A stretch of 64,000 nucleotides of DNA from positions 3,348,001 through 3,412,000 of the forward strand of contig OY751488.1 of assembly GCA_963565915.1 (NCBI GenBank), in the 5' to 3' direction. The stretch comes from Entoloma clypeatum. Its lineage: Eukaryota; Basidiomycota; Agaricomycetes; Agaricales; Entolomataceae. The position numbers were made by a program, and so were the translations under genes. Of the stretch, positions 50,227 to 61,586 are shown in pieces (position 1 is the stretch's first letter; every line of letters starts with the position of its first letter). The notes under the pieces were generated by a model that worked only from the letters and a program-made list of their open reading frames with translations, made no database searches and was not told the DNA's origin.

Positions 50227-53200
50227 ATGGCCCACTCCAAGCAAGTTGACATAGGCAAGCAAGCTAGCCAGTTGCGAACGCTGGCTGCGAGGGGTCGTGA
50301 GCTTCCCCGGCCTTCAAGTCCCCCAACGCCTATACCAAAGTCTGGGGCCCAACTTGTTCGCTCTTCGTCACGGATGACTTCAGCAAGTTCTGGTCACCTC
50401 CCTCTCTCTTCTCCACCTGTGAGTCCGGTCACACCCCGTGGTTCGAGCCCCAGCCGTTCTCGCACTCCTCGAGTATCGCATTGTCGAGTATCACCCCCAA
50501 CATCGCCAGGTCGGAAGCGGTACAGCCCTCCATCCGCTCTTCCACTGGTGCCTCCAGATAGGCATAAAGGACGCCGCTCTGTCGAAGGAGACATTGCGAC
50601 CGAGATTGAGGTCAGGGACTTGAACAATGTTCGGGTGCCACATATCATGGCGCCGCCTCCGAGATCGCCTCTCCGGGCTCGCCCGGTCAGACGTGCGGAT
50701 GAACCTGGTCCTTTCACCCAGCCGAAGGCATCTCCTCCCTCTCGATCATCGATCACTGGCTCCACTCGCACGTCTGTGAGTGGGGCCTTCGTTGCTGACT
50801 CGTACAATGCTCGACAGTCCGTGGCGTCCTCGGCAATGACTGAGACGACCATAACGACAGATATCTCGAGCCTCCTAGACTTTGGGCTCAGATCTCGCAG
50901 TAACAGCAGTGGCCAAAATAAATTCGGAACGATCCGGACAATTACGACCGACATCACATCCGCGGCCCCTTCAATGACACGTACGGAAGGTACTGCTATT
51001 GCAGACGAGTTAACTCGCCAGAACAGCACGGACAGCGGGGGAAAGCACATCATGGATTGCAAAGCCAGCGAGGGAGCGGACCTCGTGAGAGTGGTGGAAG
51101 AGGCCGATGACAGTGGGTCTAGCTCGCAGGGTAAACGAAGGGATGAAGGGGAGGACAGGAATGCGGAGCAAACTACAATGAACAGACCCGACAAAACGAC
51201 CGCAGTTCACCTTCGGAAGGGCAAATGGCCTGAAGATTTCATCGATGCCTTTCAGTCTCATAGTCGAACTCCTACCCCTAAATCACCGCCTCGTGGTGAG
51301 GGCGAAACGAAAAGCTCAGTCTCTTCTCCTCGGAAGCTGGCCATTGTTGGAGCGTCGGAGCGGAACGAAGGTCTGGAAGTATCGTCACAGTTCCCCAGAC
51401 GACCAACCCACCGTGCTCGGCAAGGTCTGGACTCTCCCGGTTTTCTCCCGAAGGAATCACCACAAAGCCGCGATAGCAGCCCCGGCGGTCTTTCCTCGTC
51501 ACCCACCGGTAGAGTTATGCTACGGCGCCATAGTACCAAGCCTAGCATGGCCAATAGGAATGCTATCTACCTCTCGCCTCGTAATGAATCAGAAGAACCT
51601 CGTAACTCAGCTAAGGATCGTCTTGTGCCTTTTCCTCAAACTTCATCGGGGGATCGCTGCTCCCCATCCCCTGGAGGCGATCTTTTGGGATTGCCTGAGA
51701 ACCCGCGAATTCCTCGAGGTCGTTTTCGGAGTGACATTGACTCTTCTAGTGCACGAAGGCGGAACCGTCCCAATTCGGCTGACGGAGTTGGACCCAAGCT
51801 TAGCCGTGTTAGAATCGAGAGTATGATGAATCTAGGTGCAGACTCACGTTATGCCAGCGCAAGTGATCTTCTTTCATCGCCCCGTGATTCGGTGGACGGT
51901 ACTGCCGTCCGTAGAACCCTGATTATACGGGAGGATGGAAAGTCGCCCACCCATTTCGTAAGCTACACGATCCCTGCCATTCCTCATACTGATGGAGAAT
52001 CCTTGTAACAGCAACTGGGCAACTGTATTGGAAGAGGTCAATTTGGGTCAGTCTATCGTGCACTCAACTTGAATACTGGTCAGATGGTGGCGGTGAAGCG
52101 TATTCGGCTGGAAGGCTTGAAAGAGGAGGAAGTCACGACTTTGATGAGAGAGGTCGATTTGGTTAAAAGTCTCTCTCATCCAAGCATTGTCAAGTATGAG
52201 GGAATGGCAAGGGATGATGACACTTTGAGTCTCGTTCTAGAGTAAGTGTGCGAATATCTTTCGGTCCTTGCATCTCATCCCCATCACAGATATGCCGAAA
52301 ATGGTTCTCTTGGCCAAACCCTCAAGGCGTTCGGAAAGCTCAACGAACGTCTCGTCGCAAGTTATGTAATCAAGATCCTAGAGGGTTTACACTACCTCCA
52401 TTCCAGTGACGTCGTACACTGCGATTTAAAGGCTGCGAATATCTTGACCACCAAGAACGGAAATGTTAAACTCTCAGATTTCGGAGTTTCGCTCAATCTC
52501 CGCGCTATGGAACGGGAAATAAAGGACGTTGCTGGCACTCCCAATTGGATGGCCCCTGAAGTCATTGAGCTCAAGGGTGCCTCCACCAAATCAGACATTT
52601 GGTCTTTAGCTTGCACAATCATTGAGCTCTTGACAGGTCGGCCCCCCTACGCGGAAATTACGAATAGCATGTCTGGTAGGCGGCTTTCTTTTTTATTTTG
52701 TCTTCATAGTGTGTCATAGTCATCATACTTTCAGTTATGTTCCGTATCGTTGAAGATGCTATGCCTCCTATCCCAGAGGGGTGTTCTCCCTTCCTCCGGG
52801 ACTTCTTGGTACAATGTTTCCACAAAAGGCCCACAATGCGGCCGAGCGCAGAGCTCCTCTGCGAACACCCTTGGCTTAAGAAGAACTGGGGTGTCCACAA
52901 AGTATTCTCGCCTTCTTGTTTGTCATACTTCTCATACTGATAACCTGTTTAGGAATTACGTCCTCAAGACAGTATTCCGTTTCTGCGCCGTATCAGCACT
53001 GATTTGCAAAAGTCGGAAGTAGCGAAATATTTCCCTCCAGATACTGATTTACCGACTCCCATTCTGACTAACGACATTTCCTCATCGCCCCCACGTCGTC
53101 GCATATCTGAAATCACGACCCGATTCCTGGCTGATAGTGATATCTCTCCACGGGAGCATTCGTTTATCAAAACCACATTCAGCAAACGTAGGTACAGCTT

Positions 53201-53991
53201 TGAGTTGGATCTCCATGGTGACTTGACAATGCATTCTAGCCATGGTCTGCCGAGTGTGTCTCTTGAACGTCAAGAGGAGTGCCGTACTGTGTGAACAATG
53301 CAGCCTCATTGCCCATGTCAAATGCACCGTCAATGCACCTCCGACTTGCGATCTCCGCGCACAACTTCTGTTATATGCAAAGTATGCCGAAATGGGGAAC
53401 CTGTCAAGCGCATATCACAATCCTTTCGACGGTGTCCGAAATGGCCAGCCAGCCAGCCCCTCCTCTGATGTTCCTTATGTTGCTCATACAACGAGTATTG
53501 ATATCTTGCCATCCCCACAACCTCCTTCTCATCCATCTGCTGGACACAAGTTCTTGGGAGCCTTAGCTTTCAAACGATCTCGAACAAACCTGTCGCAGGG
53601 CTCTGCCCAGCCTGTTGCACGATCTCCTTCGCGGGCCAGATCCAAAGGAGGAATAACACCTCGAAAAAAAACGCCTTCCGATACTTTAAGGGACCGCCCT
53701 CGGTCGCTTGTCAGTGAAGGCACTGACCTCAGCAGTTTGCGTAGTGTTGCAACCGCTGCCGAGAGCTTCTCGAGCCGTGACGACGCGAGCTCGGTCGTCA
53801 GCTTCACGGTAACTCGTCAATCCCATGGGGAGATAACATCAGATCAAACAGCGACCAAGGACGTTGGATCACTCGCTCCCGCGAATACGAATGAACATAG
53901 CTATGGTGGTGAGGTCCCTGTGTTCCTGTCCATGAAGACTGGCCGACCCCGCAAACGGGACTCCAAATCGCCTGGCTGCATTATGCAGTAG
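50227..53991 (+). CDS. septation-type protein kinase (SepH/Cdc7-like STE kinase), six exons, CaaX end
   Basis: Exons by inspection: 50227-51957, 52012-52241, 52290-52675, 52735-52901, 52953-53187, 53240-53991; all five introns (48-59 nt) are GT-AG and the sum is 3501 nt, exactly 1166 codons plus stop. Residues 1-577 are a Ser/Pro/Arg-rich, probably disordered tail. The kinase domain starts QLGNCIGRGQFGSVYRA at 578, with Lys606 (VAVKRI), HCDLKAANIL near 698 (Cys replaces Arg of HRD), SDFG near 716 and WMAPEVIEL. Residues 920-944 form a C1-like zinc motif (CRVC ... CEQC ... HVKC). The protein ends GCIMQ, a CaaX box. Cdc7/SepH kinases act in the septation initiation network, triggering cytokinesis at the spindle pole. 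It looks intact and is the only host gene here that does. The call as SepH-like is from domain order and memory of the family. Confidence 0.88.
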
Positions 53992-54427
53992 TGAATTGCT
54001 CCCGATCCCTCACAGGTATAGGTAATAATCTCGTAGTGGCAGTTCTTTTTGGAAAGCCCTCGCCTGCAAACCATGAGGTGTTGCGACCCAGAACCATGAC
54101 ATATTGTGAGCCTCATCTCTACATAACCCATACAGAAACACTGCATACCCATTTGTACTTTATCCTCAACATTATCCGAACATTCCAGGAATTGTCTTGT
54201 AGTCCCTACGATATATACACCATTCTAATTGTATGACCTCTTACAACAGAACAATGCTGCATACTGGAATCATCAGGTTTTCGGCAGGGGTTTGCCAGTA
54301 TGCCTAGAGAGGTATTGTCCGAGTCAGCAGTTTTCACAGTGAGATCACATTATAATTGGTTTGCAGAATGGTGTTGGAAGATTGTCTGCCAAGCTGGAGT
54401 TACGAGGATGGTAGGTGGTGAACTGTA
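53992..54427. other. downstream intergenic region
   Basis: No gene seen. Likely includes the 3' UTR of the kinase gene. Confidence 0.4.
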
Positions 54428-55289
54428 TGGTGCTGTTCACTTAGTCACCACCTATTGGTGACAAAAATTTAGGCACCTTCCAGATTTTGCCTGATTCCTT
54501 AATCCTTTAGTGAAAATGCTCCTTTTGATAATAGGAAGAGATCCTCTAGACGAAATTTTCATACGGTCAAAACTGAGCAAGTTGAAAAATTTCAACCTCA
54601 CCGATTTGGCCACCTTCTACTTATGGTATAGGGTCCTTCCTAAATTATTAATTAGTGATGTAATCAATCTAATCTATACATCTGATTGATGGTCAAACAT
54701 TCCTGCAAGTGTTTCTGGAACACGATGATGGGACTTGTATTTCTTCGATCCAAAAGCTTTGACCCTTGCTTGAGCATCCTGAGTTCCAAGGCCATCACGG
54801 TAGGCATCCATCCACCTTTGCACTCTGTGCTCCCATCGGCGAATTGTTGAGAGATGAACTGATGCATCACATAATGGTTGACCCCGCCTTGATATCCAGT
54901 TTCCCATTCAAAATCTGAATCCACAAAAATGGGTGAAAGGGCCCGAGGTGTCAGCGATGAAGGGGCTGCTGGCAGGGATTCAGGATCCCAGGGTGTTGTG
55001 AAAATGGTCCCTGACTTGGAGGATTCTCGAATTCTTGCTCTGCCTTCACGCACTCGAGCAGCAGCAGCTTTCTTGTGCTTTGAAGTTCTTTTTGGAGGCA
55101 TTTTGTGTGTGGAAAAAATAATAACACACCAAATAATTCATTATTATTCATCAAAATGCCATTTTCGCTTCCACAACACTTCGTCCTCCCTAACCCTTGC
55201 AAAATTTTGTAAAGGTATAGAAAAAGTTGAAAATCCGCGACCAATTTGGCCGCTGTCACCCATAAGTGGTGACTAAGTGAACGGCACCA
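54428..55289. mobile_element. 862-bp DNA element with TA target
   Basis: Inverted ends TGGTGCTGTTCACTTAGTCA and complement (about 36 bp with three or four mismatches), flanked by TA at 54426-54427 and 55290-55291. Carries one minus-strand ORF. TA duplication suggests the Tc1/mariner group, but the ends match no family I know. Confidence 0.75.
54664..55101 (-). CDS. small basic ORF inside the TA-flanked element
   Basis: 145 aa from ATG (minus) 55101: MPPKRTSKHKKAAAARVREG, a strongly basic N-terminus, then a Pro/Ser-rich linker, FVDSDFEWETG, and a helical end. It is uninterrupted and fills most of the element interior. It may be the N-terminal part of a transposase whose catalytic part is lost, or an accessory protein. 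No family recognised. Confidence 0.45.
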   Translation of the reverse strand: MPPKRTSKHKKAAAARVREGRARIRESSKSGTIFTTPWDPESLPAAPSSLTPRALSPIFVDSDFEWETGYQGGVNHYVMHQFISQQFADGSTECKGGWMPTVMALELRMLKQGSKLLDRRNTSPIIVFQKHLQECLTINQMYRLD

Positions 55290-55804
55290 TAGTACCCTCG
55301 TCGAGTACGACGTCCTTGACAATGTCTGACAGTTGACTCACTAGTAGTCTAGGTCCCGTCTAGCTGAAATGCCATCTCATTTGCCGTGGTAGGTGACCAT
55401 GGTGGGGGGCGTGTGGTAATGGCGACATGTGCTGGCAACTTGTCTTGGGTTTGGCATGACATTTTATGCCTTTTCATTTCCCCCATAGTTTCGTAACTTT
55501 GTACATTTACTTTCGAATGAAATTGTTTCTTCATACTATCAGTTTTCTGTGTTAAGTGAATTCAATGGTTTAAGTTTTATATCATTGAAGCAACACAGTC
55601 TGTAGAGGTACATAGTCATGAGAGGTTCTACAGAGTGCTACAGAGGTTGGTAGTGAAAGTGCATAGACCTGCAAAAGATGGTGGTGAAGCTGCACAGAGC
55701 TGCAATAGAGCTGCATGTAGCATATACCTTGTCTTTGGATCTTCAGAACTGCAACCAGCTGCACAGGGCTGCACAGGGTTGCTTGGGTGACCCAGAGTTT
55801 GCTG
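55290..55804. repeat. repeat-like spacer with AGAGCTGCA words
   Basis: 55,385-55,435 (ACCATGGTGGGG, GTGTGGTAA) resembles the arms of the 18-kb foldback. 55,600-55,800 has dense CAGAGCTGCA words and ends near GTTTGCTGATG, the inverse of sequence near 17,710. No gene. Confidence 0.4.
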
Positions 55805-55960
55805 ATGTGGGCCAGAGCTGAGGCCGTTGGGCATGAGTGGAAGCCGTTGGGTGCAAGCTGAGGCCATTGGGCACAAGTGGAAGCCATTCAGCATGAGAGG
55901 CGGCCATTGAGTATCAGTGGAGGCCATTGGGTGCAAGTTGGGGTCGTTGGGCACATTGGT
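55805..55960. repeat. minisatellite, TTGGGCATGAG units
   Basis: Seven to eight degenerate 20-21-bp units of the type GAGGCCGTTGGGCATGAGTG. Same family as the other four sites. Confidence 0.8.
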
Positions 55961-56239
55961 GAGTTGGCACTTTTACACACATGAAGGAGTATCCAAAGGT
56001 GCATTCCCAAGCTCTATTATGATGTAGAAATAACCTATAGACAGCATATCTGCATATACACATCATTTAGAGGGTATAGAGATATGTGCTCCTCCTCCCC
56101 CAAGACTGTTTGGGCGCTTTTGGACTAAGAACACTGCTTCTACTGCTTGCCACTGGTGGGAAACTCATGTTATAGTGTAGGGATAGAGGATAGAGGCCAT
56201 GGACATGCTTTTATACCCCTCTGTTGATGCATTATTGTG

Positions 56240-57410
56240 CAAAAGGGGGTGGAGGATCACATACCTCTACAAGGTGATCTGGACATTCCCCAAATCCTTC
56301 ATTTGGTCAAGGACACCTTGTATATGTCTTATACAAGGGAGCAGAAGGTGAGAGGTATCCGTGCCACATTTCAGGAGCAATGGAGGTATGTATTTTTGAT
56401 TGGGGCAGGAGGGACTATCCTTCTATATATTGATACAGACATCTCAAGGACTATTCCTCTTACATGGGGCACCTCCTATATGTCTAAAATAAGGGTTTAA
56501 GAGGAACGAGCTATCTGTTCAATGGTTGTAGTGGGGATTCTGGGGCCCCCCACTTTTATCTGCTGATCTATGGACCCTGGAAACTGATCCTTTGGCACAT
56601 AGTGCCTCGTATACTTCTAGAGTGAGGGCCCAGAAGATGAGAGGCATATATTTGGTGGATCTTCTGTGATCCTGTGGCGCATTTTTGCAATTTTAATCTG
56701 CAGGGTGCAGTATGCTCTTAACCACTAATAGCCATTGCATATCCAATATCCTTGGCATACTGTATCATATGTATGTCTAAATTAAGGTTACATACTCCAG
56801 AAGCTAACTTTCAGTATGCACTTTAGCAATTTGGACGGTTTGGAGATCTGTATTTGTAATAACTGATCCAGACACTGTATGGCCTATCTCTTGTGTGGGA
56901 AGCACCTCCTATATGATTGGAATATGGATGACAAGAAATAAGAGGCAAATATCCAATGGTTACTGTAGCATTTCAATCAATTCGTTGGTCATGCATAATG
57001 GGGCTCTTGAAAACACTGGAATGTCATGTTTCTCACGCTTCCCTGAGCCCGGCGACGAATTCGGCACACGGGATTTCCAAGAATGGCACAGAGAAATTGC
57101 CAAAAATGGCACTGAAAATGACAAAGATCAGTCACTTGAGTTAACATCACGGAAATTTTTGGCCGCAACGAAATCAAAATTTTGTCGCACCGTGTCACGT
57201 GTCACAGGCCCGATGAATTGATTGAAATGCTACAGTACCCTGCAATTCTGTGGCGCATTTTTGCAATTTTGATCTTCAGGGGGAATATCTATTGATCTAG
57301 ACATCGTATATTCTATCCCTTTGAGATATCAGTGTCCCTACTAGAGTAGAAGCATTTTCCCTAGTAAATGCCCAGAAATCAGGGGCAAAGGATATTTGAG
57401 GATAATTGAT
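56240..57410. repeat. degenerate tandem repeat, roughly 150-bp period
   Basis: Recurring blocks in fixed order: a CAGACATC/GTATGGCCTATCTC-like block, a CACCTCCTATATG block, an AAGAGGCAAATAT-like block (near 56352, 56499, 56638, 56941 and 57384), and CTGTGGCGCATTTTTGCAAT (near 56671 and 57250). Spacing is about 140-165 bp or twice that, once the 273-bp MITE is removed. Too diverged for an exact unit by eye. Confidence 0.5.
56963..57235. mobile_element. 273-bp MITE, TA target
   Basis: Inverted ends CTGTAGCATTTCAATCAATT and perfect complement, flanked by TA at 56961-56962 and 57236-57237. It sits inside the tandem-repeat field. Non-coding; a plus-strand open frame across it is not credible. Confidence 0.85.
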
Positions 57411-58200
57411 GGATTGATGGCCATTGATTGATGAGAGAAGTCTAATGATAATATGACAACAAGTAAGGGTGCACATGATATGATGTCAGTAGCTTATCAA
57501 TCCTTCCCAGCTTTTATTATAGCCTGAAGTATTCCAATTTATGACAGCCTAATGATGTATCTGAGCTAATGATAGATTTTCCAATGAGAAATTCGCTTTT
57601 ATGATAGCCTAATGATGTTGCTATTGAATGATAACTATTCTAATAAAAAATGTGGTCTAATGATAGATTTATGATGTATTCTATCAAATGATGACTATTC
57701 TAATGAAATGTGCAGTCCAATGATAGATTTATGATATATCCTATCAAATGATAACTATTTTAATGAAAAATGCGGTCTAATGATACCTTTATGATGTATT
57801 CTATTGAATGATGACTATTCTAATGAAAAGCGCAGTCTAATGATAGCTTTATGATGTATTCTAATCAAATGATGACTATTCTAATGAAAAGCGCAGTCTA
57901 ATGATATATTCTATTCAATGATGGCTATTTTGTTGAAAAGTGCAGTTTAATGATAGTTTATAATGTATTATAATGAGAGGTGCAGTCTAATGATAGTTTC
58001 ATGATGTATTCAATTGAATGATAATTATTCTAATGAAGAAAAGTCACTCGAATGATGGTTTTATGATGATTTAAAACTAATGATAGGGAATATGATAAGT
58101 ATGATAAGTATTTTCAAATGATAAAGCATCATATAGAATACAATCTATCATATCATAATAACAAGTGGTTATTATGACTATTCGCTAGGACTACAGCCCT
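57411..58200. repeat. A+T-rich tandem repeat, about 60-bp units
   Basis: From about 57,530 to 58,060, eight or so units built around GTCTAATGATAGATTTATGA and TCAAATGATGACTATTCTAA. It lies directly beyond the 3' end of Cop-C coding sequence, where a 3' LTR would be expected but is not recognisable. Confidence 0.75.
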
Positions 58201-58225
58201 GTACTAATGATTAGAATGGTACATA

Positions 58226-59351
58226 CTAGTGAACCTGGAAATCATTGAACTTGACGTGAGCGAGTGATTTGGTGAGTGTGTCAGCAAGCATGTAGTTTGT
58301 AGGGCAGTAATCAAGCTGGATCTCGCTGAACTCAACTTGCTGGCAGATGAAGTGAAAGTGGACATTGATATGCTTTGTTTGTGCATGGTATGTGGTGTCT
58401 TCCGAGAGTTGAATGGCACCCTGGTTGTCACAGAAGAGAGTAGTGGGGAGCGAGAGGTTGTAGAAGAAGGAAAGCTCTTGAAGAAGCTTGTGCAACCAAA
58501 TTATCTCCTTTGAAACGTGAGTTAACGCGATGTACTCAGATTCTGTTGACAAGAGGGTCATGATGGGTTGCTTCTTGGAATTCCAAGATATAACTCCAGA
58601 GCCGAGGAGTATGGCATAGCCGGAGATGGAATGACAGTGTGATTGAGATGCCCAATCAGCATCGGAAAATGCACAGATCGCAGCATCAGGACCACCGAGG
58701 ACAAGTTTGAGGCTCAAAGTTCCTTTGAGATAGTGAAATATGCGCGTAACGGCGATGAGATGAGTCGTCCAGGAAGATTCAAGGTGTTGGGATAGGATTG
58801 AGATGGCGTAAGCAATGTCCGGGCACGTCATAGTAGCGCAGTACATGAGGGATCCGATCATCTCTCTGTATTTTGTGTTTTCGGTGGGCATAAGCATCGT
58901 CAATGAGATGGATGGGCTGTCCTGACTAAGGTCAATGTGAGGGTCCATGGGCGTGGAGGTCGTCCGAGCGTCTGATAATTTGTTGAATATAGGCCGCTTG
59001 TCCCAAAGAGATTGTATGCACGTCGAGATCCCACTTGACGGAAACTCCGAGGAGCCAGCTGATGGATCCAAGGTCGACAATTTCGAAGTGCTTGCTCATT
59101 TTGGCTTTGACTTCAGCAGAAGAGGTGGTTGAGTCAGCGAAAATGGTGAAGTTGTCAGTAGCCACAGCGATGATCACGAATTTAGGATTTTTAAAACAGT
59201 AGAAGACAGCCTCGTCTGCGACACATACCATGAACCTGAGCAGTCTCAAGATTCAGAGCAACTCCTGGTACCAGTTGTGAGCTCCCTGCTTCGTTCCATA
59301 GAGTGGTTTTAGTAGTTTTAGGACAATGTCGGAAGATCCTGTAGATTTGAT
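58226..59351 (-). pseudogene. pol: Cop-C RT C-terminal half and RNase H
   Basis: Reads LLKPLYGTKQGAHNWYQELL then a stop, then VIIAVATDNFTIFADSTTSS. The RT box is ATDN where YVDD or, in some fungal copia elements as I recall, ATDD is expected, so one aspartate is lost. Next DLGSISWLLGVSVKW. RNase H follows after a frame change near 58,950: CAFSDADWASQSHCHSISGY, LLSTESEYIALTHVSKE, DNQGAIQLSED, YMLADTLTKSL, ending at 58226. Collinear with Cop-B RNase H but a different lineage. Confidence 0.88.
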
Positions 59352-59359
59352 GATTTCGT

Positions 59360-59957
59360 TAGTCCGGTCCGGTCCGGTTTTTGACCCTCAAAATTTAGAG
59401 ACCAAGACCGAGACCGATTTTTTGGTTCACATGATCTCGAAAAAACTGAACCGGACCATGTGAAACCAGTCATACCGGTCCTGTTTCTCAGATAGAATGA
59501 AACCAAGACCGGTTCAGACTGGTCTTCACCCGCAGTTGGTATACTCACCAACCGCGGTGTGTTTTTTGAGTTTTTGATGATTGTTTGACTTTATTTGGGT
59601 TTTTGATATCAAAGAATCATCAAAAAATTCAAGATTGGACCGCAGTTCGTCAGTATACCAACTGCGGTTTTTTTTAAAGAAATTTTTGATATCAGAAATT
59701 GGTCAAAGAATCACTGAAAAACTTGGAGTTTAACTGCAGTTGGTGAGTATACCAACTGTGGGTGACCTTTGGTCAAAGACTGGTTTAAACAAACCGGTTT
59801 TTTATTGGTCTCTGAAAATCCTGAAAAAAGACGAACCGGAAACCGGTTGTGATCTGAAACCTTAAAGACCAAGACCAGCAGTCTGGTCTTTCACCGGTTC
59901 GGTTCTGTCTGGTCTCAGTCTGAAACCAACAAAAGTAAACTGGACCTCGAAACACTA
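59360..59957. mobile_element. hM-2: hAT-type MITE, 598 bp
   Basis: Flanked by the 8-bp duplication GATTTCGT (59352-59359) and GATTTTGT (59958-59965), one CpG-type difference. Ends TAGTCCGGTCCGGTCC and the complement of TAGTGTTTCGAGGTCC. Removing it rejoins the copia RT frame. Three internal palindromes (about 59528-59558, 59640-59667, 59733-59765), for example GCAGTTGGTGAGTATACCAA, occupy the same places as those in hM-1 but with different stem bases. Confidence 0.88.
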
Positions 59958-59965
59958 GATTTTGT

Positions 59966-60302
59966 CGAAGATTTTGGCATGGAATTCAATAAAGTAGTCA
60001 GGTAGTTGCATGTAAATGATCTTGTCTTCGTCAAGCCAGGCATTGAGATAGGCGTTCTTCACATCTGCTGTCTCGATAGCAACATTTGAACCCTTGGAGG
60101 CCACAATGGTGAAAAGAGCTTTGAGGCTAGTCGGACAGACGGTGGGCGCGAAGGTTTTGGTATAGTCAACACCAAACTGTTGGCAAAAACCTTTGGTGAC
60201 AAAGCGGGCATGGAACCACGATATGTTTCCTTGTGTGTCGCATTTGCGGCAGAGAACCCAGCGAGAGGGAATAATGTTGGCGTCCGGAGGGCGTGCTATC
60301 AC
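59966..60302 (-). pseudogene. pol: Cop-C RT N-terminal half
   Basis: ARPPDANIIPSRWVLCRKCD, GVDYTKTFAPTVCPTSLKAL, ETADVKNAYLNAWLDEDKII: the conserved first blocks of copia reverse transcriptase. The frame ends against hM-2 and continues on its other side. Confidence 0.88.
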
Positions 60303-61540
60303 CTCTCAAGTCCCAAGCCTTTCGCATTGGGTTAACTCCTCATTGATTGCCGATTGCTATTGTTCTGCTTCCAGCCCATTAAGGGCGTCTCGGATCACAG
60401 GGTGGTCACCCGTGAGTCCCAAGGCAAATTCTGAGACAGAAGCAAAATTCCTTCCATCTAGTCCTTCTCCACCATCGTCCACGACAAGGGTGGTATTGGT
60501 AGTGGCGGAGTGACACCTTCCATGACCATAGATGGCGGGATCATACTGGGGTAGGCCAGTGAGGGAGTTGCAGCGTCTGGGAGTAGGAATGACAGGGACC
60601 TCAGGTGCATTGGCCGTGTGTTGTGGCGTTGACGTGACAATAGGTCCCGTGGGCGCTGGTATTGGCACTGAAGGAGGTGTGGTTGAAACATCCACATTCC
60701 CTCCCTCAACCACAATGTCCTCCATTGCAGTGTCAACAAGCAGCTTCCTATCAAATATGACATTGTGTTTGACCGAAATATGGTGCTGAAGCCCTTGGAT
60801 TCTTCATTGTATCCGACGAAGCGCCCTTCAAGTGTGTGGGGGTCCAGCTTACCAGCATTTAGCTGCTTAACCCAGACTGCAGCACCAAACTCGAGGATGC
60901 CATTCAAGTTGGGCTTGACGCCTGTGGCTTTCTCAATTGGAGTCATACAACCAGGTAAAGCACTGGTTGGGACACGTGCACAAATCCACACTGAATGGCA
61001 CATTGCTTCGGCCTACAGGAACTTCGGCAGGCCTGATGCAAACAGCATCGTCCATGCTGACTTGGCCAGCATCTGGTTCAATCATTCTGTGATTCCGTTC
61101 GACTGAGGGGAGTCATGTGTAGTGAGATGCCGGACTGTCCCAGCACTCACAAGATGCGCAGAGAATTCCATGCTCAGGAACTCGCCTCCACGGTCCGTCC
61201 CCAAGATCCTGATTCCTGCGGGGTTATGCTGACTCTTGACCGAGGCTTCATATTGCGTGTATGATAGAAACACCTCAGATTTTGCCTTCAGAAATGCAAC
61301 ACGAGGCTCATGTGATGACAAGTCGGTATGGGTGTGGGTGTATAGGTGTCCTCCAAGCAAGGTAACACTCATTGGTCCCATGAGGTCAGAGATGACCTTG
61401 TCCCCATAGTTTTTGTAAGTAGTCCCGCTCTCCTTTGGGAACACCGCATGATAAATCTTTCCTTGCATGCAGAAGGTACAAAAGGAGGCATTGGATGCAG
61501 GTTCAATGTTTACACCCAAGACGGCGCCTTTCAACACCAT
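60303..61540 (-). pseudogene. pol: Cop-C integrase and linker
   Basis: Zinc-side CTFCMQGK, core blocks VISDLMGPMSVTLLGG, ILGTDRGGEFLSMEFSAHLV and DSPQSNGITE, holding the D, D and E positions. Then MTPIEKATGVKPNLNGILEF (post-core), then a Pro/Thr-rich linker (60357-60725) in another frame. Frame changes near 61,090 and 60,720 indicate decay, although the catalytic residues are in place. Confidence 0.85.
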
Positions 61541-61586
61541 TTCCCAAAGTGCTTGAGTATTTATATGACTGAGGCGGCGGTGAAGG

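Noticed and set aside
52003..52008. Apparent nonsense codon (TAA) before the kinase domain
   Set aside because: It lies inside a 54-nt GT-AG intron (51958-52011); removing it joins THF to QLGNCIGRG in phase and the whole CDS is divisible by three.
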